A stretch of 64,000 nucleotides of DNA, taken from assembly GCA_964344055.1 (NCBI GenBank), contig CAYFLT010000008.1, forward strand, positions 26,357 through 90,356, read 5' to 3'. This DNA comes from OFTM10 sp964344055. GTDB taxonomy: Bacteria > Actinomycetota > Acidimicrobiia > Acidimicrobiales > Aldehydirespiratoraceae. A program made the translations under genes and the position numbers. Positions 17,469 to 26,066 of this stretch are shown here, piece after piece (the first letter of the stretch is position 1; the number at the start of each line of letters is the position of its first letter). A model generated the notes under the pieces. The model was not told the origin of the DNA, made no database searches, and worked only from the letters and a program-made list of their open reading frames with translations.

Positions 17469-18214
17469 GCGGCCTCCAGCGAGCGGAGGACGGACAGCTC
17501 CTGTTCGGACGGGGGCGGCGTGGTGTCGACGACGGCGGCGACCTTCAGGTCCCAGCCGGTGGCCGCGCGGACCTCCTCGACTGTCACGCCCGGGTGGACG
17601 CTCACGAGTTCGAGCTCCTTGGTGGACGGGTCCGGTCGCAACAGGCCCAGATCGGTGATGACGACCGTCGGGCCCCGTCCGCGAAGACCGAGGGAGTGCC
17701 GGTGGGAGCCCCCGTCGCCATGGCCGACCGAGGTGACGAAGTCGACCTGCTCGACGAACGCCCGCGTGGAATGGCGGAGGGTGATGATCACTTCACCGCA
17801 GCTGGCGGCGATCTCCGGCGCACCGCCGGCGCCCGGGAGCCGCACGGTGGGATAGTCGTAGTCGCCGACCACCGTGGTGTTGATGTTGGCGAACCGGTCC
17901 AGCTGGGCGGCACCGAGGAAGCCGACGTCGATCCGACCCGCCTGGAGCCAGTAGCTGAAGATCTCGGGAACCCCGATGACCGCATCGGCGCCGTCGGAGA
18001 GCACGCCATCACCGATCGATGCGGGAAGGTGCTCGGGTTTCGACCCGATACAACCGGACTCGTAGATCAACACCGAGTCGGGTGCGTGCATGCGACGGGC
18101 GAGGTTCGCGGCGGTGCTCGGAAGCCCGATGCCGACGAAGCAGACCGCCCCATCGGTCAGTGCCCCCGCCGCGGCGACGGTCATCATCTCGTCGGCGGTG
18201 TAGGTGGTACTCAT
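17465..18214 (-). CDS. 3-oxoadipate CoA-transferase-like subunit B
   Basis: 249 residues of the class I CoA-transferase beta type. VCFVGIGLPSTAANLAR is followed by LIYESGCIGS, where the catalytic Glu of subunit B lies, then IGVPEIFSYWLQAGRIDVGFLGAAQLDRFANINTT in the glutaconate CoA-transferase-like pattern. With subunit A it would activate 3-oxoadipate using succinyl-CoA, before thiolysis by the thiolase encoded downstream. The start overlaps the stop of the subunit A gene by four bases (18211-18214). Exact substrate is inferred from the neighbouring maleylacetate reductase. Confidence 0.8.
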   Translation of the reverse strand: MSTTYTADEMMTVAAAGALTDGAVCFVGIGLPSTAANLARRMHAPDSVLIYESGCIGSKPEHLPASIGDGVLSDGADAVIGVPEIFSYWLQAGRIDVGFLGAAQLDRFANINTTVVGDYDYPTVRLPGAGGAPEIAASCGEVIITLRHSTRAFVEQVDFVTSVGHGDGGSHRHSLGLRGRGPTVVITDLGLLRPDPSTKELELVSVHPGVTVEEVRAATGWDLKVAAVVDTTPPPSEQELSVLRSLEAA

Positions 18215-19023
18215 GCCTCCACCTCGGCGGTCACTCCGGACAGCCAATCGGCGAAGGCGTCGCGGTCGCGGCTGATGGCGTCCCACTCGGCGTACCGCCC
18301 GTTGTCCCGGTCGCTGTAGCCGTCGGCGTAGGACGGATGGGCACCCCCCGGCACGACGCACACCGCGTCGATGACCCAGGCCGGCAACACATTGCCGTTC
18401 ACCTGCGGTTCGAACTCGTCGACCACTTCCTCGACGGTGATCACCGCCCGCTGGCTGGCGAGCACACATTCCTTCTGGACGCCCGAGATCCCCCAGAGCA
18501 TCACGTTGCCGTGCCGGTCGGCCTGCTGGGCGTGGATGATGCCGACGTCGGGATTCAGCCCGGGCACCGCGGTCAGCGCTTCACCGGTGAACGGGCAGTC
18601 GACGGTGGCGATCGTCTTGGTGTGCTCGGCCAGGCTGGTGCCGACGTAGCCGCGGAGCACGCCGAACGGCAGGCCGGAGGCGCCGGCCCTCCACCGCTCT
18701 GCCATCCCTGCGTGGCTGTGCTCTTCGAGTTCGAGCGGATGGGGCCACCCGTTCTCGACGGCGTCACGCATGCGGTGCAGTGAGCCGACGCCGGGATTGC
18801 CGCCCCACGAGAAGATCAGCTTGCGGGCACATCCCGCGCCGATCATCTGGTCGTAGATCATGTCCGGCGTCATCCGCACGAGTGTGAGATCGCGCCGCTG
18901 CTGCCGGATGATCTCGTGGCCCGCCGCGAACGGGATCAGGTGGGTGAACCCCTCGAGCGCGACGACGTCGCCGTCGTGCACGTGGCGCTCGATCGCGTCG
19001 TCCAGCGAAAGGAAGTCGCTCAT
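18211..19023 (-). CDS. 3-oxoadipate CoA-transferase-like subunit A
   Basis: 270 residues matching class I CoA-transferase alpha subunits: DGDVVALEGFTHLIPFAAGHEIIRQ with the glycine-containing CoA loop, LTLVRMTPDMIYDQMIGAGCARKLIFSWGGNPG, and DCPFTGEALTAVPGLNPDVGIIHAQQADRHGN. It partners with the product of the overlapping subunit B gene. Its ATG overlaps the stop of the aldehyde dehydrogenase gene by four bases, so dehydrogenase, CoA-transferase and maleylacetate reductase are translated as one coupled series. Confidence 0.8.
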   Translation of the reverse strand: MSDFLSLDDAIERHVHDGDVVALEGFTHLIPFAAGHEIIRQQRRDLTLVRMTPDMIYDQMIGAGCARKLIFSWGGNPGVGSLHRMRDAVENGWPHPLELEEHSHAGMAERWRAGASGLPFGVLRGYVGTSLAEHTKTIATVDCPFTGEALTAVPGLNPDVGIIHAQQADRHGNVMLWGISGVQKECVLASQRAVITVEEVVDEFEPQVNGNVLPAWVIDAVCVVPGGAHPSYADGYSDRDNGRYAEWDAISRDRDAFADWLSGVTAEVEA

Positions 19024-20495
19024 GCTTCGCGCGGGTACCAGGCCGGGATCCGGGCGTCGACGTTGATCCACACCGACTTGGCCTCGGTGTAGTCGTGCAT
19101 GGCCTCGAAACCCATTTCGCGGCCGTAACCGGACTTGCCGACGCCCCCGAAGGGCGAGCCGGGGTTGACTCGCTTGTAGCTGTTGACCCACACCATCCCG
19201 GAGCGGAACGAGGCAGCCACCTTGTGGGCCCGGCTGAGGTCCGAGGTCCAGAGGCCTCCACCGAGGCCGTACTCGGTGCTGTTGATCAGCTCGACGGCTT
19301 CGGCGTCGTCGGTGAAGGTGCCGATGGTGACGAAGGGTCCGAAGACCTCCTCCTGACACACCCGGTCGGTCGGCTGGGCCCGAACCACGGTCGGCTCGAT
19401 GTAGCAGCCGTCGGCGAGGGCGGGGTCGTCGGGCTCCTTGCCCCCGGTGAGCACCTCGCCGCCTTCGTCCTGGGCCACCTTCACGTACGAGAGCACACGG
19501 TCGCGGTGCTCGGGGGAAGTGAGCGGCCCCATCTCCGTGCCGGCGGCGAGCGGGTCACCGAGCTTGATGGAACCGGCGAGTGCGACGAACCGCTCGATGA
19601 ACTCATCCGCGATCGCCTCATGGAGCAGGATCCGACTACCCGCGATGCAGGCCTGACCCTGGTTGTGGAAGATGGCGAAGGCCGACCCGCCGACCGCGGC
19701 AGGCAGATTGGCGTCCTCGAACACCACGTTGGCGCCCTTGCCGCCCAGCTCGAGCTGGACCCGCTTGAGGTTGTCGGCCGATGCCCGCACGATCGATTGC
19801 CCGGTGGCGGTGGAACCGGTGAACGACACCTTCGCGATGTCGGGGTGTTCGGCGATGCGGGCTCCCGCGGTGTGGCCGTAGCCGGGCAACACGTTCACGA
19901 CACCGGGCGGGAAGCCGACCTCGTCGACCAACTCGCAGAGCCGCAAGGTCGACAGCGGCACGAGCTCGGAGGGCTTCATCACCACGGTGTTGCCCGCCGC
20001 CAGGGCCGGGCCGAGCTTCCACGAGGTGAACATGATCGGGAAGTTCCAGGGCACGATCTGCCCGACCACACCCACCGGTTCGCGGGTGACGTAGTTCAGG
20101 AACCCCTGCTCGACCGGCGGCACCGTGCCCTGGTACTTGTCGGCCATGCCGCCGAAGTACCGGTAGGTCACCGCAGTGCGGGGCACGTCGAGCACGGTCG
20201 TGTCCTTCAGTGGGTGTCCGGTGTCGAGTGACTCGAGCCGGGCCAGTTCCTCCGCGTTGGCTTCGATGGCGTCGGCCAGCTTCAGCAGGAGCCGACCACG
20301 ATCCATGGCCGGCATGGCCGACCACGCACCGAAGGCCGCCTGGGCGGCCTCGACCGCACGATCCACATCGGCTTCACGGGCCTCGGCGACCGAGGCCAGC
20401 ACCGAGCCGTCGTGGGGGTTGTGGACGTCGATGGTGGTGCCGGCATCGGCGGCGACGAATTCGCCGCCGATGAACAGCTTGTCCTGGGTGGTCAT
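19020..20495 (-). CDS. hapE: Aldehyde dehydrogenase, probable 4-hydroxymuconic semialdehyde dehydrogenase
   Basis: 491-residue NAD(P)-dependent aldehyde dehydrogenase. The general-base Glu is in LELGGKGANVVF (residue 249) and the nucleophile Cys283 is in NQGQACIAGSRI; VPWNFPI and FTGSTATG shape the cofactor site. In the hydroquinone route HapE/PnpE-type enzymes oxidise 4-hydroxymuconic semialdehyde to maleylacetate. Position directly after the dioxygenase genes and before the maleylacetate-handling genes supports that role; the sequence alone does not separate it from other aromatic semialdehyde or betaine aldehyde dehydrogenases. Confidence 0.78.
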   Translation of the reverse strand: MTTQDKLFIGGEFVAADAGTTIDVHNPHDGSVLASVAEAREADVDRAVEAAQAAFGAWSAMPAMDRGRLLLKLADAIEANAEELARLESLDTGHPLKDTTVLDVPRTAVTYRYFGGMADKYQGTVPPVEQGFLNYVTREPVGVVGQIVPWNFPIMFTSWKLGPALAAGNTVVMKPSELVPLSTLRLCELVDEVGFPPGVVNVLPGYGHTAGARIAEHPDIAKVSFTGSTATGQSIVRASADNLKRVQLELGGKGANVVFEDANLPAAVGGSAFAIFHNQGQACIAGSRILLHEAIADEFIERFVALAGSIKLGDPLAAGTEMGPLTSPEHRDRVLSYVKVAQDEGGEVLTGGKEPDDPALADGCYIEPTVVRAQPTDRVCQEEVFGPFVTIGTFTDDAEAVELINSTEYGLGGGLWTSDLSRAHKVAASFRSGMVWVNSYKRVNPGSPFGGVGKSGYGREMGFEAMHDYTEAKSVWINVDARIPAWYPREA

Positions 20496-20516
20496 GGTCG
20501 AGACGGTCTCGTTCGA

Positions 20517-21485
20517 CTAGAAGTCGACGGGGTTGACCGATGCCTTGCCGGCGGCGATGAGCTCGGGGACCCGGTTGGAGCCGTTCTCCCAGACGAGGAG
20601 CATCGAGCGCTTCGGCGAGTAGCCCTGGTGGCGGATGTCGGCGGGCATGGCGGCGACGTCGCCCGCCTTCATGATCACGCGAGCCCGCTTGGCGCCGGTG
20701 TCGCGGTCCTCGACGTCCCACTGGATCTCGTCGGTGAACTGGACGAACCACTCGACCCGATCGTTGCCGTGGATCACCGGGAGGATGTACTCCTCGGTGG
20801 TCGGGCAGTAGAGGCTCTCCTTGCAGGCCGACACCACCGACGGGTTCCAGGTCACGTCCGACCGGGACAGGTAGGCGAACAGGTTGAACGCCGCGACCTC
20901 ACCTTCGTAGCCGGGCTCCACCTCGACCTTCGGCTCGTCCTGAGGCACGTCGAGGAAGGCGCGGTTGACCGGGAAGCCGTCGGCGTCGCTGCGGATCTGC
21001 TCGTCGCCGGGCACGCCGACCATCCGGTCGGCCACGACCCGGTGACGGGTGATCGCGTCCTCGTTCGAGCCGTGGGCGGGGCCGAACGCGCTGCCGGTCT
21101 CCATAGGGGCGGCGAAGGGGTCGTAGCCCTCGTTCGTCCAGTCCGACAGCATGGCGACGAAGCACGCCATGAGGTCGTCGTGGGGGAAGTTCTCGTTGTA
21201 GTCGAGCTCGGCCTTGCGGTAGGCGTCGTTGAACCGCCCGGCGAACATGTCGACGTTGCCGTAGTGGTTCATCGTTCCGAAGACGGAGTCGAAGTTCACG
21301 ATGCCGTAGAAGAAGCCCCAGGCGACGTCGCGTTGGGTGCAGCGGAGGAACAGGTCGACATCCATCTGGTGGTTGCCGGTGGGCCACTCGATGGTGGCGA
21401 AGTACTCGTCCCGGCTGAAGGTGAAGCCCCCGATCGAGAAGCTCTTGTAGCCGGAGGCGTTCGGGGCGGTTTCGGTCATGGTCAT
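20517..21485 (-). CDS. hapD: Hydroquinone 1,2-dioxygenase large subunit (type II)
   Basis: 322 residues; few relatives outside the HapD/PnpD/HqdB group. A VIHGNDRVEWF segment gives His239-x-Asn241-x3-Glu245, and ADIRHQGYSP gives His286. The 47-residue His-to-His spacing and the H-x-N-x3-E pattern match the Fe(II) ligand set described for PnpCD. The enzyme opens hydroquinone to 4-hydroxymuconic semialdehyde as an alpha2beta2 complex. Two ATGs (21485, 21479) are possible starts. It lies just downstream of the small-subunit gene and upstream of the semialdehyde dehydrogenase gene. Recognition rests on ligand spacing, size and operon order. Confidence 0.8.
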   Translation of the reverse strand: MTMTETAPNASGYKSFSIGGFTFSRDEYFATIEWPTGNHQMDVDLFLRCTQRDVAWGFFYGIVNFDSVFGTMNHYGNVDMFAGRFNDAYRKAELDYNENFPHDDLMACFVAMLSDWTNEGYDPFAAPMETGSAFGPAHGSNEDAITRHRVVADRMVGVPGDEQIRSDADGFPVNRAFLDVPQDEPKVEVEPGYEGEVAAFNLFAYLSRSDVTWNPSVVSACKESLYCPTTEEYILPVIHGNDRVEWFVQFTDEIQWDVEDRDTGAKRARVIMKAGDVAAMPADIRHQGYSPKRSMLLVWENGSNRVPELIAAGKASVNPVDF

Positions 21486-21508
21486 GGTTTCGTTCTCTCT
21501 CGGCTCGA

Positions 21509-22006
21509 TCAGACGGTCTGGCAGATGTCGTTCCACTTGAAGACCGTGTCGGGGCCCTCGATGGTCTGGAGGAGGACGACGGCGACGCCGACGCTGTGGA
21601 AGCGGTAGGCCTTGCCCGCGGGGAGCATGGCCATGTGGCCTTGGCCGGCGGTGATGGTGCCCATGCGGTTGCCGGCAGGCTCACCGTCGAGGCCGATGGA
21701 ACCCCAGGCGTCGGGGTCGACGAGCTGCTCGTCGGATTCGAGGAGCTCCACCCGCAGCTCGCCGTCCATGCAGAGGGCGAACTCGTCGTGGGGGGTGGCG
21801 CGCCACTCGCTGGTGCCCTCGGCACGGATCGTCTCGAGGACGTACTCCATGTTCTTGCCGACGGCGACCTTCTCGTAGGGCGCCGAGTTCTCGGCGACCT
21901 CGAACATGTTCGAGAAGGCGTAGGCCTTCGGATCGTCGCTGATCGGCTCGACCCGGCCCTTCTCGTAGTTGTCGAGCGAACCGAAGACGGTCGTGTACTC
22001 GCTCAT
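21509..22006 (-). CDS. hapC: Hydroquinone 1,2-dioxygenase small subunit (type II)
   Basis: 165 residues, the size expected for HapC/PnpC. It begins MSEYTTVFGSLDNYEKG and has a cupin-like half barrel (ATPHDEFALCMDGELRVELLE, then GQGHMAMLPAGKAYRFHS) but no full metal triad, as is normal for the non-catalytic subunit. AGGAG precedes the ATG. It is the first gene of the leftward cluster running to 9553 or 8702, facing the IclR regulator gene across a 157-bp gap that should hold the promoter and operator. Confidence 0.78.
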   Translation of the reverse strand: MSEYTTVFGSLDNYEKGRVEPISDDPKAYAFSNMFEVAENSAPYEKVAVGKNMEYVLETIRAEGTSEWRATPHDEFALCMDGELRVELLESDEQLVDPDAWGSIGLDGEPAGNRMGTITAGQGHMAMLPAGKAYRFHSVGVAVVLLQTIEGPDTVFKWNDICQTV

Positions 22007-22048
22007 CGCTGGCTCTCCTTGCTGGCGTGCTTGCTCATCGGGCTTCCT

Positions 22049-22060
22049 CCGGATTTCCGG
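22049..22060. promoter_or_regulatory. Palindrome in hapC-iclR intergenic region
   Basis: CCGGATTTCCGG, symmetrical except at the centre, in the gap between the divergent hapC and IclR-type genes. A plausible IclR-family binding site by position only; no second copy with the same sequence was found elsewhere in the window. Confidence 0.35.
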
Positions 22061-22163
22061 TTGCCGATCTCCGTTCTTCGTTGTACGCTATGCGCACATC
22101 TAGTCCGGATAGAGAACACCTTACGGAAGAGTGGAACCCTCGTCAAGGCGCGAGGATGGAGAA

Positions 22164-22958
22164 ATGTCAGAAACCGTCGGCGTCGAGCCGGAACTGAACC
22201 GAGACAAGGACTTCGTGCAATCCCTCGAGCGGGGACTCGCGGTGATCCAGTCGTTCTCCACCGAGACGCCGCGCCAGACGCTCTCCGACGTCGCCCGCAG
22301 CACAGGACTCACCCGGGCCACCGCGCGCCGGCTGCTGCTCACCCTCAAGGAGCTCGGCTACATCCGTGGCGACAACAAGCACTTCGAGCTCACCCCGCGG
22401 GTGCTCGACATCGCCTACTCGTTCATCACGTCGCTCAACGTCAACGACATCGCCCAGCCGTACATGGAGCGCTTCAGTGAGGAAGTCCATGAGGCGTCGT
22501 CGATCGCGGTGCTCGACGACACCGAGATCGTCTACATCGCCCGGATCCCGGCGAAGCGGATCATGACGGTGGCGATCGCCCTCGGCTCCCGCTTCCCCGC
22601 CTACCAGACCTCACTCGGGCGGGTGCTCCTCGCCGAGCTCGCCGACGACGACGTCGTCGACATCTTCGAGCGCAGCGATCACTCACTCGCCACCGACCGC
22701 ACGGTGCAGACCAGCGATGAACTGCTGGAGTGCCTGGCCGGTGTCCGTCAACAGGGCTGGGCCATGGTCGACCAGGAACTGGAGATCGGCGTACGTTCGG
22801 TGTCCGCGCCGATCCGCGACGCCGACGGTGCCGCCGTTGCGTCGATCAACGTCTCCACCCATGCAGGACGCACCGATCTCGAAGCGGTGACCGAGGAGTT
22901 CCTGCCCCGACTGCTCGAGACCGCCGATCAGATCAACGCGGCGCTCGCGATGCGCTGA
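22164..22958 (+). CDS. IclR-family transcriptional regulator
   Basis: 264 residues. The N-terminal winged helix starts FVQSLERGLAVIQSFS and carries the recognition helix TGLTRATARRLLLTLKELGYI. The C-terminal effector domain shows VHEASSIAVLDDTEIVYIARIP, SLGRVLLAELADD and VDQELEIGVRSVSAPI. PcaR/PobR/CatR-type regulators of aromatic catabolism belong here. It is divergent from the hydroquinone operon, making that operon the likely target, with a pathway acid as effector. ATG 22164 follows GGAG; an in-frame ATG 11 codons earlier lies in the probable operator region. Confidence 0.85.
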   Translation: MSETVGVEPELNRDKDFVQSLERGLAVIQSFSTETPRQTLSDVARSTGLTRATARRLLLTLKELGYIRGDNKHFELTPRVLDIAYSFITSLNVNDIAQPYMERFSEEVHEASSIAVLDDTEIVYIARIPAKRIMTVAIALGSRFPAYQTSLGRVLLAELADDDVVDIFERSDHSLATDRTVQTSDELLECLAGVRQQGWAMVDQELEIGVRSVSAPIRDADGAAVASINVSTHAGRTDLEAVTEEFLPRLLETADQINAALAMR

Positions 22959-22961
22959 CCC

Positions 22962-24272
22962 GTGAGTGCCGAGACCGCCACCGGAGATGCTCTCGCCGAG
23001 CGGATCATCCGGCTCGGGCGTTCTCTCCAATCCCGCGGCGTCGACGTTGCGCTGGCCGAGATGATCGATGCCAGCCGCGCCGCCACGTTCGTCGACATCG
23101 GCTCGCGAGCAGAACTCCGGGTGGCGCTCAAGACGACGATGGTCAAGAACCCGATCCACTTCGAGACCTTCGACGCCGCCTTCGATCGCCTCTTCCCGCC
23201 CCGCAAGGCCGATCCCGCGAGCCGAACAACGCAATCATCGGGCCCGGCAGTCGACCCGGTCAGCCGACTCGTCGAAGGCGACGACCTGGTCGGCCTGGCC
23301 ACCGACCTGGTCGAGGAGCACGGGGGCCTCGACGGGGAGCAACGCGGCGAACGTCACCACATGCACCGCGTCTACCGAGCTGCCGACCTCGCTCGGCTCA
23401 TGACCGAAGCACGCAAGCGGGATCCCGACCTGTCCGTCGATGAGATCCGGGCCCGGCTCGACGAGCTGAAGAAGCTGATCGCCGCGGACATCCGCGGGCA
23501 GCTCGGCGAGACCGACCCGGCCCAGATCGATGGCGACATCGAGGACGTCGAGTTTCTCCATGCGTCCCAGAACGAGCTCGAGCGGATACGCGCCGCCATC
23601 AAGCCGTTGGCCCGCAAACTCGCCTCGCGACTGGCGCGGCGCCGCCAGCAGCGCACATCCGGTCGGGTCAACCTACGGCGCACCGCTCGCCGCTCACTCT
23701 CGACGGGCGGCGTCCCGATCGACGTCGCCACCGATCGACCGCGTGCGCACCGCCCCGACCTGTGGGTGCTGTGCGACATCAGCGGCTCGGTGGCCGAGTT
23801 CTCCCTGTTCACCCTGAGCCTGATGGCGGCTCTCTCCGCCGAACTCCGCAAGACCCGATCGTTCGTCTTCATCGACGCGATCGACGAGATCACCCAGCTC
23901 CTCGATTGGACCGATCACGGCATCGAACCGTGGCAGATCATGCGCAACACGAACGTGATCGGGGTCGACGGCCACTCCGACTACGGAGCCGTCCTGGAGC
24001 AGTGGTGGGACGAGGTCGGTCAGCGCGAGCTCCGCCCGACCTCCACGGTGATCATCACCGGCGACGCCCGCAACAACCATCGAGCCACCGGAGTGCGCAC
24101 CCTCGGAGAGATCGCCGATCGGGCTCGTCGGGTCTACTGGCTCAATCCGGAACCGACCGACGAGTGGGATACGGAGGACTCGATCATGAAGACCTACGCC
24201 GAGCACTGCCATGAGGTGTTCGAGGTCCGGGACCTCCGGCATCTTGCCGCCTGTGTGGAGCAGATCCTGTGA
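22962..24272 (+). CDS. VWA-domain protein, CoxE-like
   Basis: 436 residues from a GTG. A helical N-terminal half (residues 1-250) ends in a basic stretch LASRLARRRQQRTSGRVNLRRTARR split around residue 225. The C-terminal half is a VWA domain with the metal-site motif LCDISGSVAEF (DxSGS) and later TVIITGDARNNH and YWLNPEP. CoxE proteins work with a MoxR-type AAA ATPase to mature or activate metalloenzymes. No such ATPase is adjacent; it lies between the IclR and pobA genes on the same strand, three bases after the regulator stop. Its partner enzyme is unknown, with the nearby iron dioxygenases as candidates. Confidence 0.72.
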   Translation: MSAETATGDALAERIIRLGRSLQSRGVDVALAEMIDASRAATFVDIGSRAELRVALKTTMVKNPIHFETFDAAFDRLFPPRKADPASRTTQSSGPAVDPVSRLVEGDDLVGLATDLVEEHGGLDGEQRGERHHMHRVYRAADLARLMTEARKRDPDLSVDEIRARLDELKKLIAADIRGQLGETDPAQIDGDIEDVEFLHASQNELERIRAAIKPLARKLASRLARRRQQRTSGRVNLRRTARRSLSTGGVPIDVATDRPRAHRPDLWVLCDISGSVAEFSLFTLSLMAALSAELRKTRSFVFIDAIDEITQLLDWTDHGIEPWQIMRNTNVIGVDGHSDYGAVLEQWWDEVGQRELRPTSTVIITGDARNNHRATGVRTLGEIADRARRVYWLNPEPTDEWDTEDSIMKTYAEHCHEVFEVRDLRHLAACVEQIL

Positions 24273-24315
24273 GGAACCGCTCGGGGTGGGAGACTCGCCT
24301 GACCAGGAGGGACGG

Positions 24316-25491
24316 ATGCAGACACAGGTCGTGATCGTCGGAGCCGGGCCGGCCGGGATGCTGCTGTCGCGCATCCTCGACCGGGCCGGAATCGACCACG
24401 TGGTGCTCGAGCGGCAGACCCGCGAGTACGTGCTGGCCCGCATCCGGGCCGGCATCCTCGAGTGGAGCGCGGTCGAGGTGATCCGTGCCGCGGGAGTCGG
24501 CGAACGGATGGACCGCGAGGGCGACCCCCACGATCGGATCAACATCGCCTGGGCCGGCGAACACCTCCTCCCGATCGAGCTGGCAGACCTGTCCGGTCGC
24601 CAGGTGATGGCCTACGGGCAGACCGAGCTGCAGCACGACCTCTACGAGGCCGCCGACGCAGCCGGGTCGACGGTGGTCTTCGAGGCCGAGGACGTGCAGC
24701 TCCACGAGGTCACCACCGACAGTCCGGCGGTGACTTACCGCCACAACGGGATCGACGAACGGATCGACTGCCGGTTCATCGCCGGCTGCGACGGCTTTCA
24801 CGGCGTCAGCCGGGCGACGATTCCCGAGGGGGTACGCCAGGAGTTCGAGCGGGTCTACCCGTTCGGCTGGCTCGGCATCCTCTCGGAGACCCCGCCCCTC
24901 CCCCACCTCGTCTACGCCAACCACCAGCGCGGGTTCGCCCTCTGCAGCACCCGCAACCCGATGCTCAGCCGCTACTACGTGCAGTGCCCGCTCGAGGACA
25001 CCATCGACGACTGGTCCGACGACCGCTTCTGGTCCGAGCTGTTCGCCCGGCTCCCTCCCGATGTCTCCGCCAGGATCCAGACCGGTCCGTCGATCGAGAA
25101 GTCGATCGCCCCGCTCCGCAGCTTCGTGGCTGAACCGATGCGCCACGGCAACCTCTTCCTCGCCGGCGACGCCGCCCACATCGTGCCGCCCACCGGCGCC
25201 AAGGGACTCAACCTCGCGGTGTCCGACGTCCACCTCCTCTCCCAGGGGCTCATCGCCCACTTCACCGACGGCGACTCCGCCCGCCTCGACCGCTATTCGG
25301 ACGAGGCCCTCACCCGGGTCTGGAACGCGGTGCGGTTCAGCTGGTCGATGACCACCCTGCTCCACCGCTTCCCCGAGATGACCGATTTCGATCAGCGCAT
25401 CCAGGAACGCGAGCTCGAGTACCTCGCCCGGTCCGCGGCCGCCCAGACCTCGCTGGCGGAGCAGTACGTCGGGCTCCCGTTCGACGACTGA
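24316..25491 (+). CDS. pobA: 4-hydroxybenzoate 3-monooxygenase
   Basis: 391-residue class A flavoprotein monooxygenase that converts 4-hydroxybenzoate to protocatechuate. FAD motifs are GAGPAGM at the N-terminus, CDGFHGVSR in the middle and LAGDAAHIVPPTGAKGLNLA at the C-terminus. ILEWSAVEVIRAAGVG and the YGQTELQHDLY segment are characteristic of PobA. AGGAGG lies six bases before the ATG. It supplies substrate to LigAB encoded 6 kb away. No ATTGTCGACAAT site is seen near it, so control may differ from the lig genes. Confidence 0.92.
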   Translation: MQTQVVIVGAGPAGMLLSRILDRAGIDHVVLERQTREYVLARIRAGILEWSAVEVIRAAGVGERMDREGDPHDRINIAWAGEHLLPIELADLSGRQVMAYGQTELQHDLYEAADAAGSTVVFEAEDVQLHEVTTDSPAVTYRHNGIDERIDCRFIAGCDGFHGVSRATIPEGVRQEFERVYPFGWLGILSETPPLPHLVYANHQRGFALCSTRNPMLSRYYVQCPLEDTIDDWSDDRFWSELFARLPPDVSARIQTGPSIEKSIAPLRSFVAEPMRHGNLFLAGDAAHIVPPTGAKGLNLAVSDVHLLSQGLIAHFTDGDSARLDRYSDEALTRVWNAVRFSWSMTTLLHRFPEMTDFDQRIQERELEYLARSAAAQTSLAEQYVGLPFDD

Positions 25492-25497
25492 CCCCTG

Positions 25498-25929
25498 ATG
25501 GCAAGCGAAGCGAAGCAGATCATCGAGGCGCTCGAGATGGAGCCCCACCCGGAGGGCGGCTGGTTCGTCGAGACCTGGCGCCAGGCAACCGACGGCACGG
25601 ACCGGGCGAGCGGGACGGCCATCTACTTCCTGCTGCAGGCCGGGAAGGGCTCGCACTGGCACCGGGTCGACAGCACCGAGATCTGGCACTACTACGCCGG
25701 CCACCCACTTCGCCTCGACACCGCCGCCGACGACCGTGGCCCGGTCGACCACCGCATCCTCGGCCCTGACATCGAGGCCGGCCAGCGCCCCCAGCTGATC
25801 GTGGAGGAAGGCCACTGGCAATCGGCCGAGTCGCTGGGCGAGTTCACCCTCGTCGGCTGCACCGTCTCACCGGGCTTCGAGTTCGACGGCTTCGAGCTGG
25901 CGCCGCCCGGGTGGGCCCCCGGCACCTGA
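25498..25929 (+). CDS. Cupin-fold DUF985-type protein
   Basis: 143 residues: IIEALEMEPHPEGGWFVETWR, then IYFLLQAGKGSHWHRVDSTEIWHYYAGHPL with the cupin His cluster, and LVGCTVSPGFEFDGFELA near the end. This matches the DUF985/YML079-like sugar-epimerase-fold family, which has no settled function. It starts seven bases after the pobA stop and is probably co-transcribed. A role in 4-hydroxybenzoate use is possible but unproven. Confidence 0.7.
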   Translation: MASEAKQIIEALEMEPHPEGGWFVETWRQATDGTDRASGTAIYFLLQAGKGSHWHRVDSTEIWHYYAGHPLRLDTAADDRGPVDHRILGPDIEAGQRPQLIVEEGHWQSAESLGEFTLVGCTVSPGFEFDGFELAPPGWAPGT

Positions 25930-26066
25930 ACCTGGCCAAGAGGTCGACGACCGAGACGCTCCGCTCGATGGCGGAACGCGTCCAGTCGATCGAACGGGCG
26001 ATGACCGTACTCACGGCGTTCAGTGCCGACGCCGGCGCCGGACTGCTACTGCTCGAGAACGCCTGA
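25929..26066 (+). pseudogene. Remnant of an IclR-type regulator N-terminus
   Basis: From an ATG at 25968 the frame reads MAERVQSIERAMTVLTAFS and stops at 26064-26066 after about 32 residues. The VQSIERA-V-L-AFS pattern is the standard start of IclR-family regulators, but no helix-turn-helix or effector domain follows: the 3' end runs into the converging MBL hydrolase gene. It looks like the 5' stump of a regulator lost by deletion beside pobA. It could be a chance match, given its length. Confidence 0.4.

Noticed and set aside
24184..25821. 545-codon minus-strand open frame
   Set aside because: Antisense to pobA and the cupin gene, which are clearly real.
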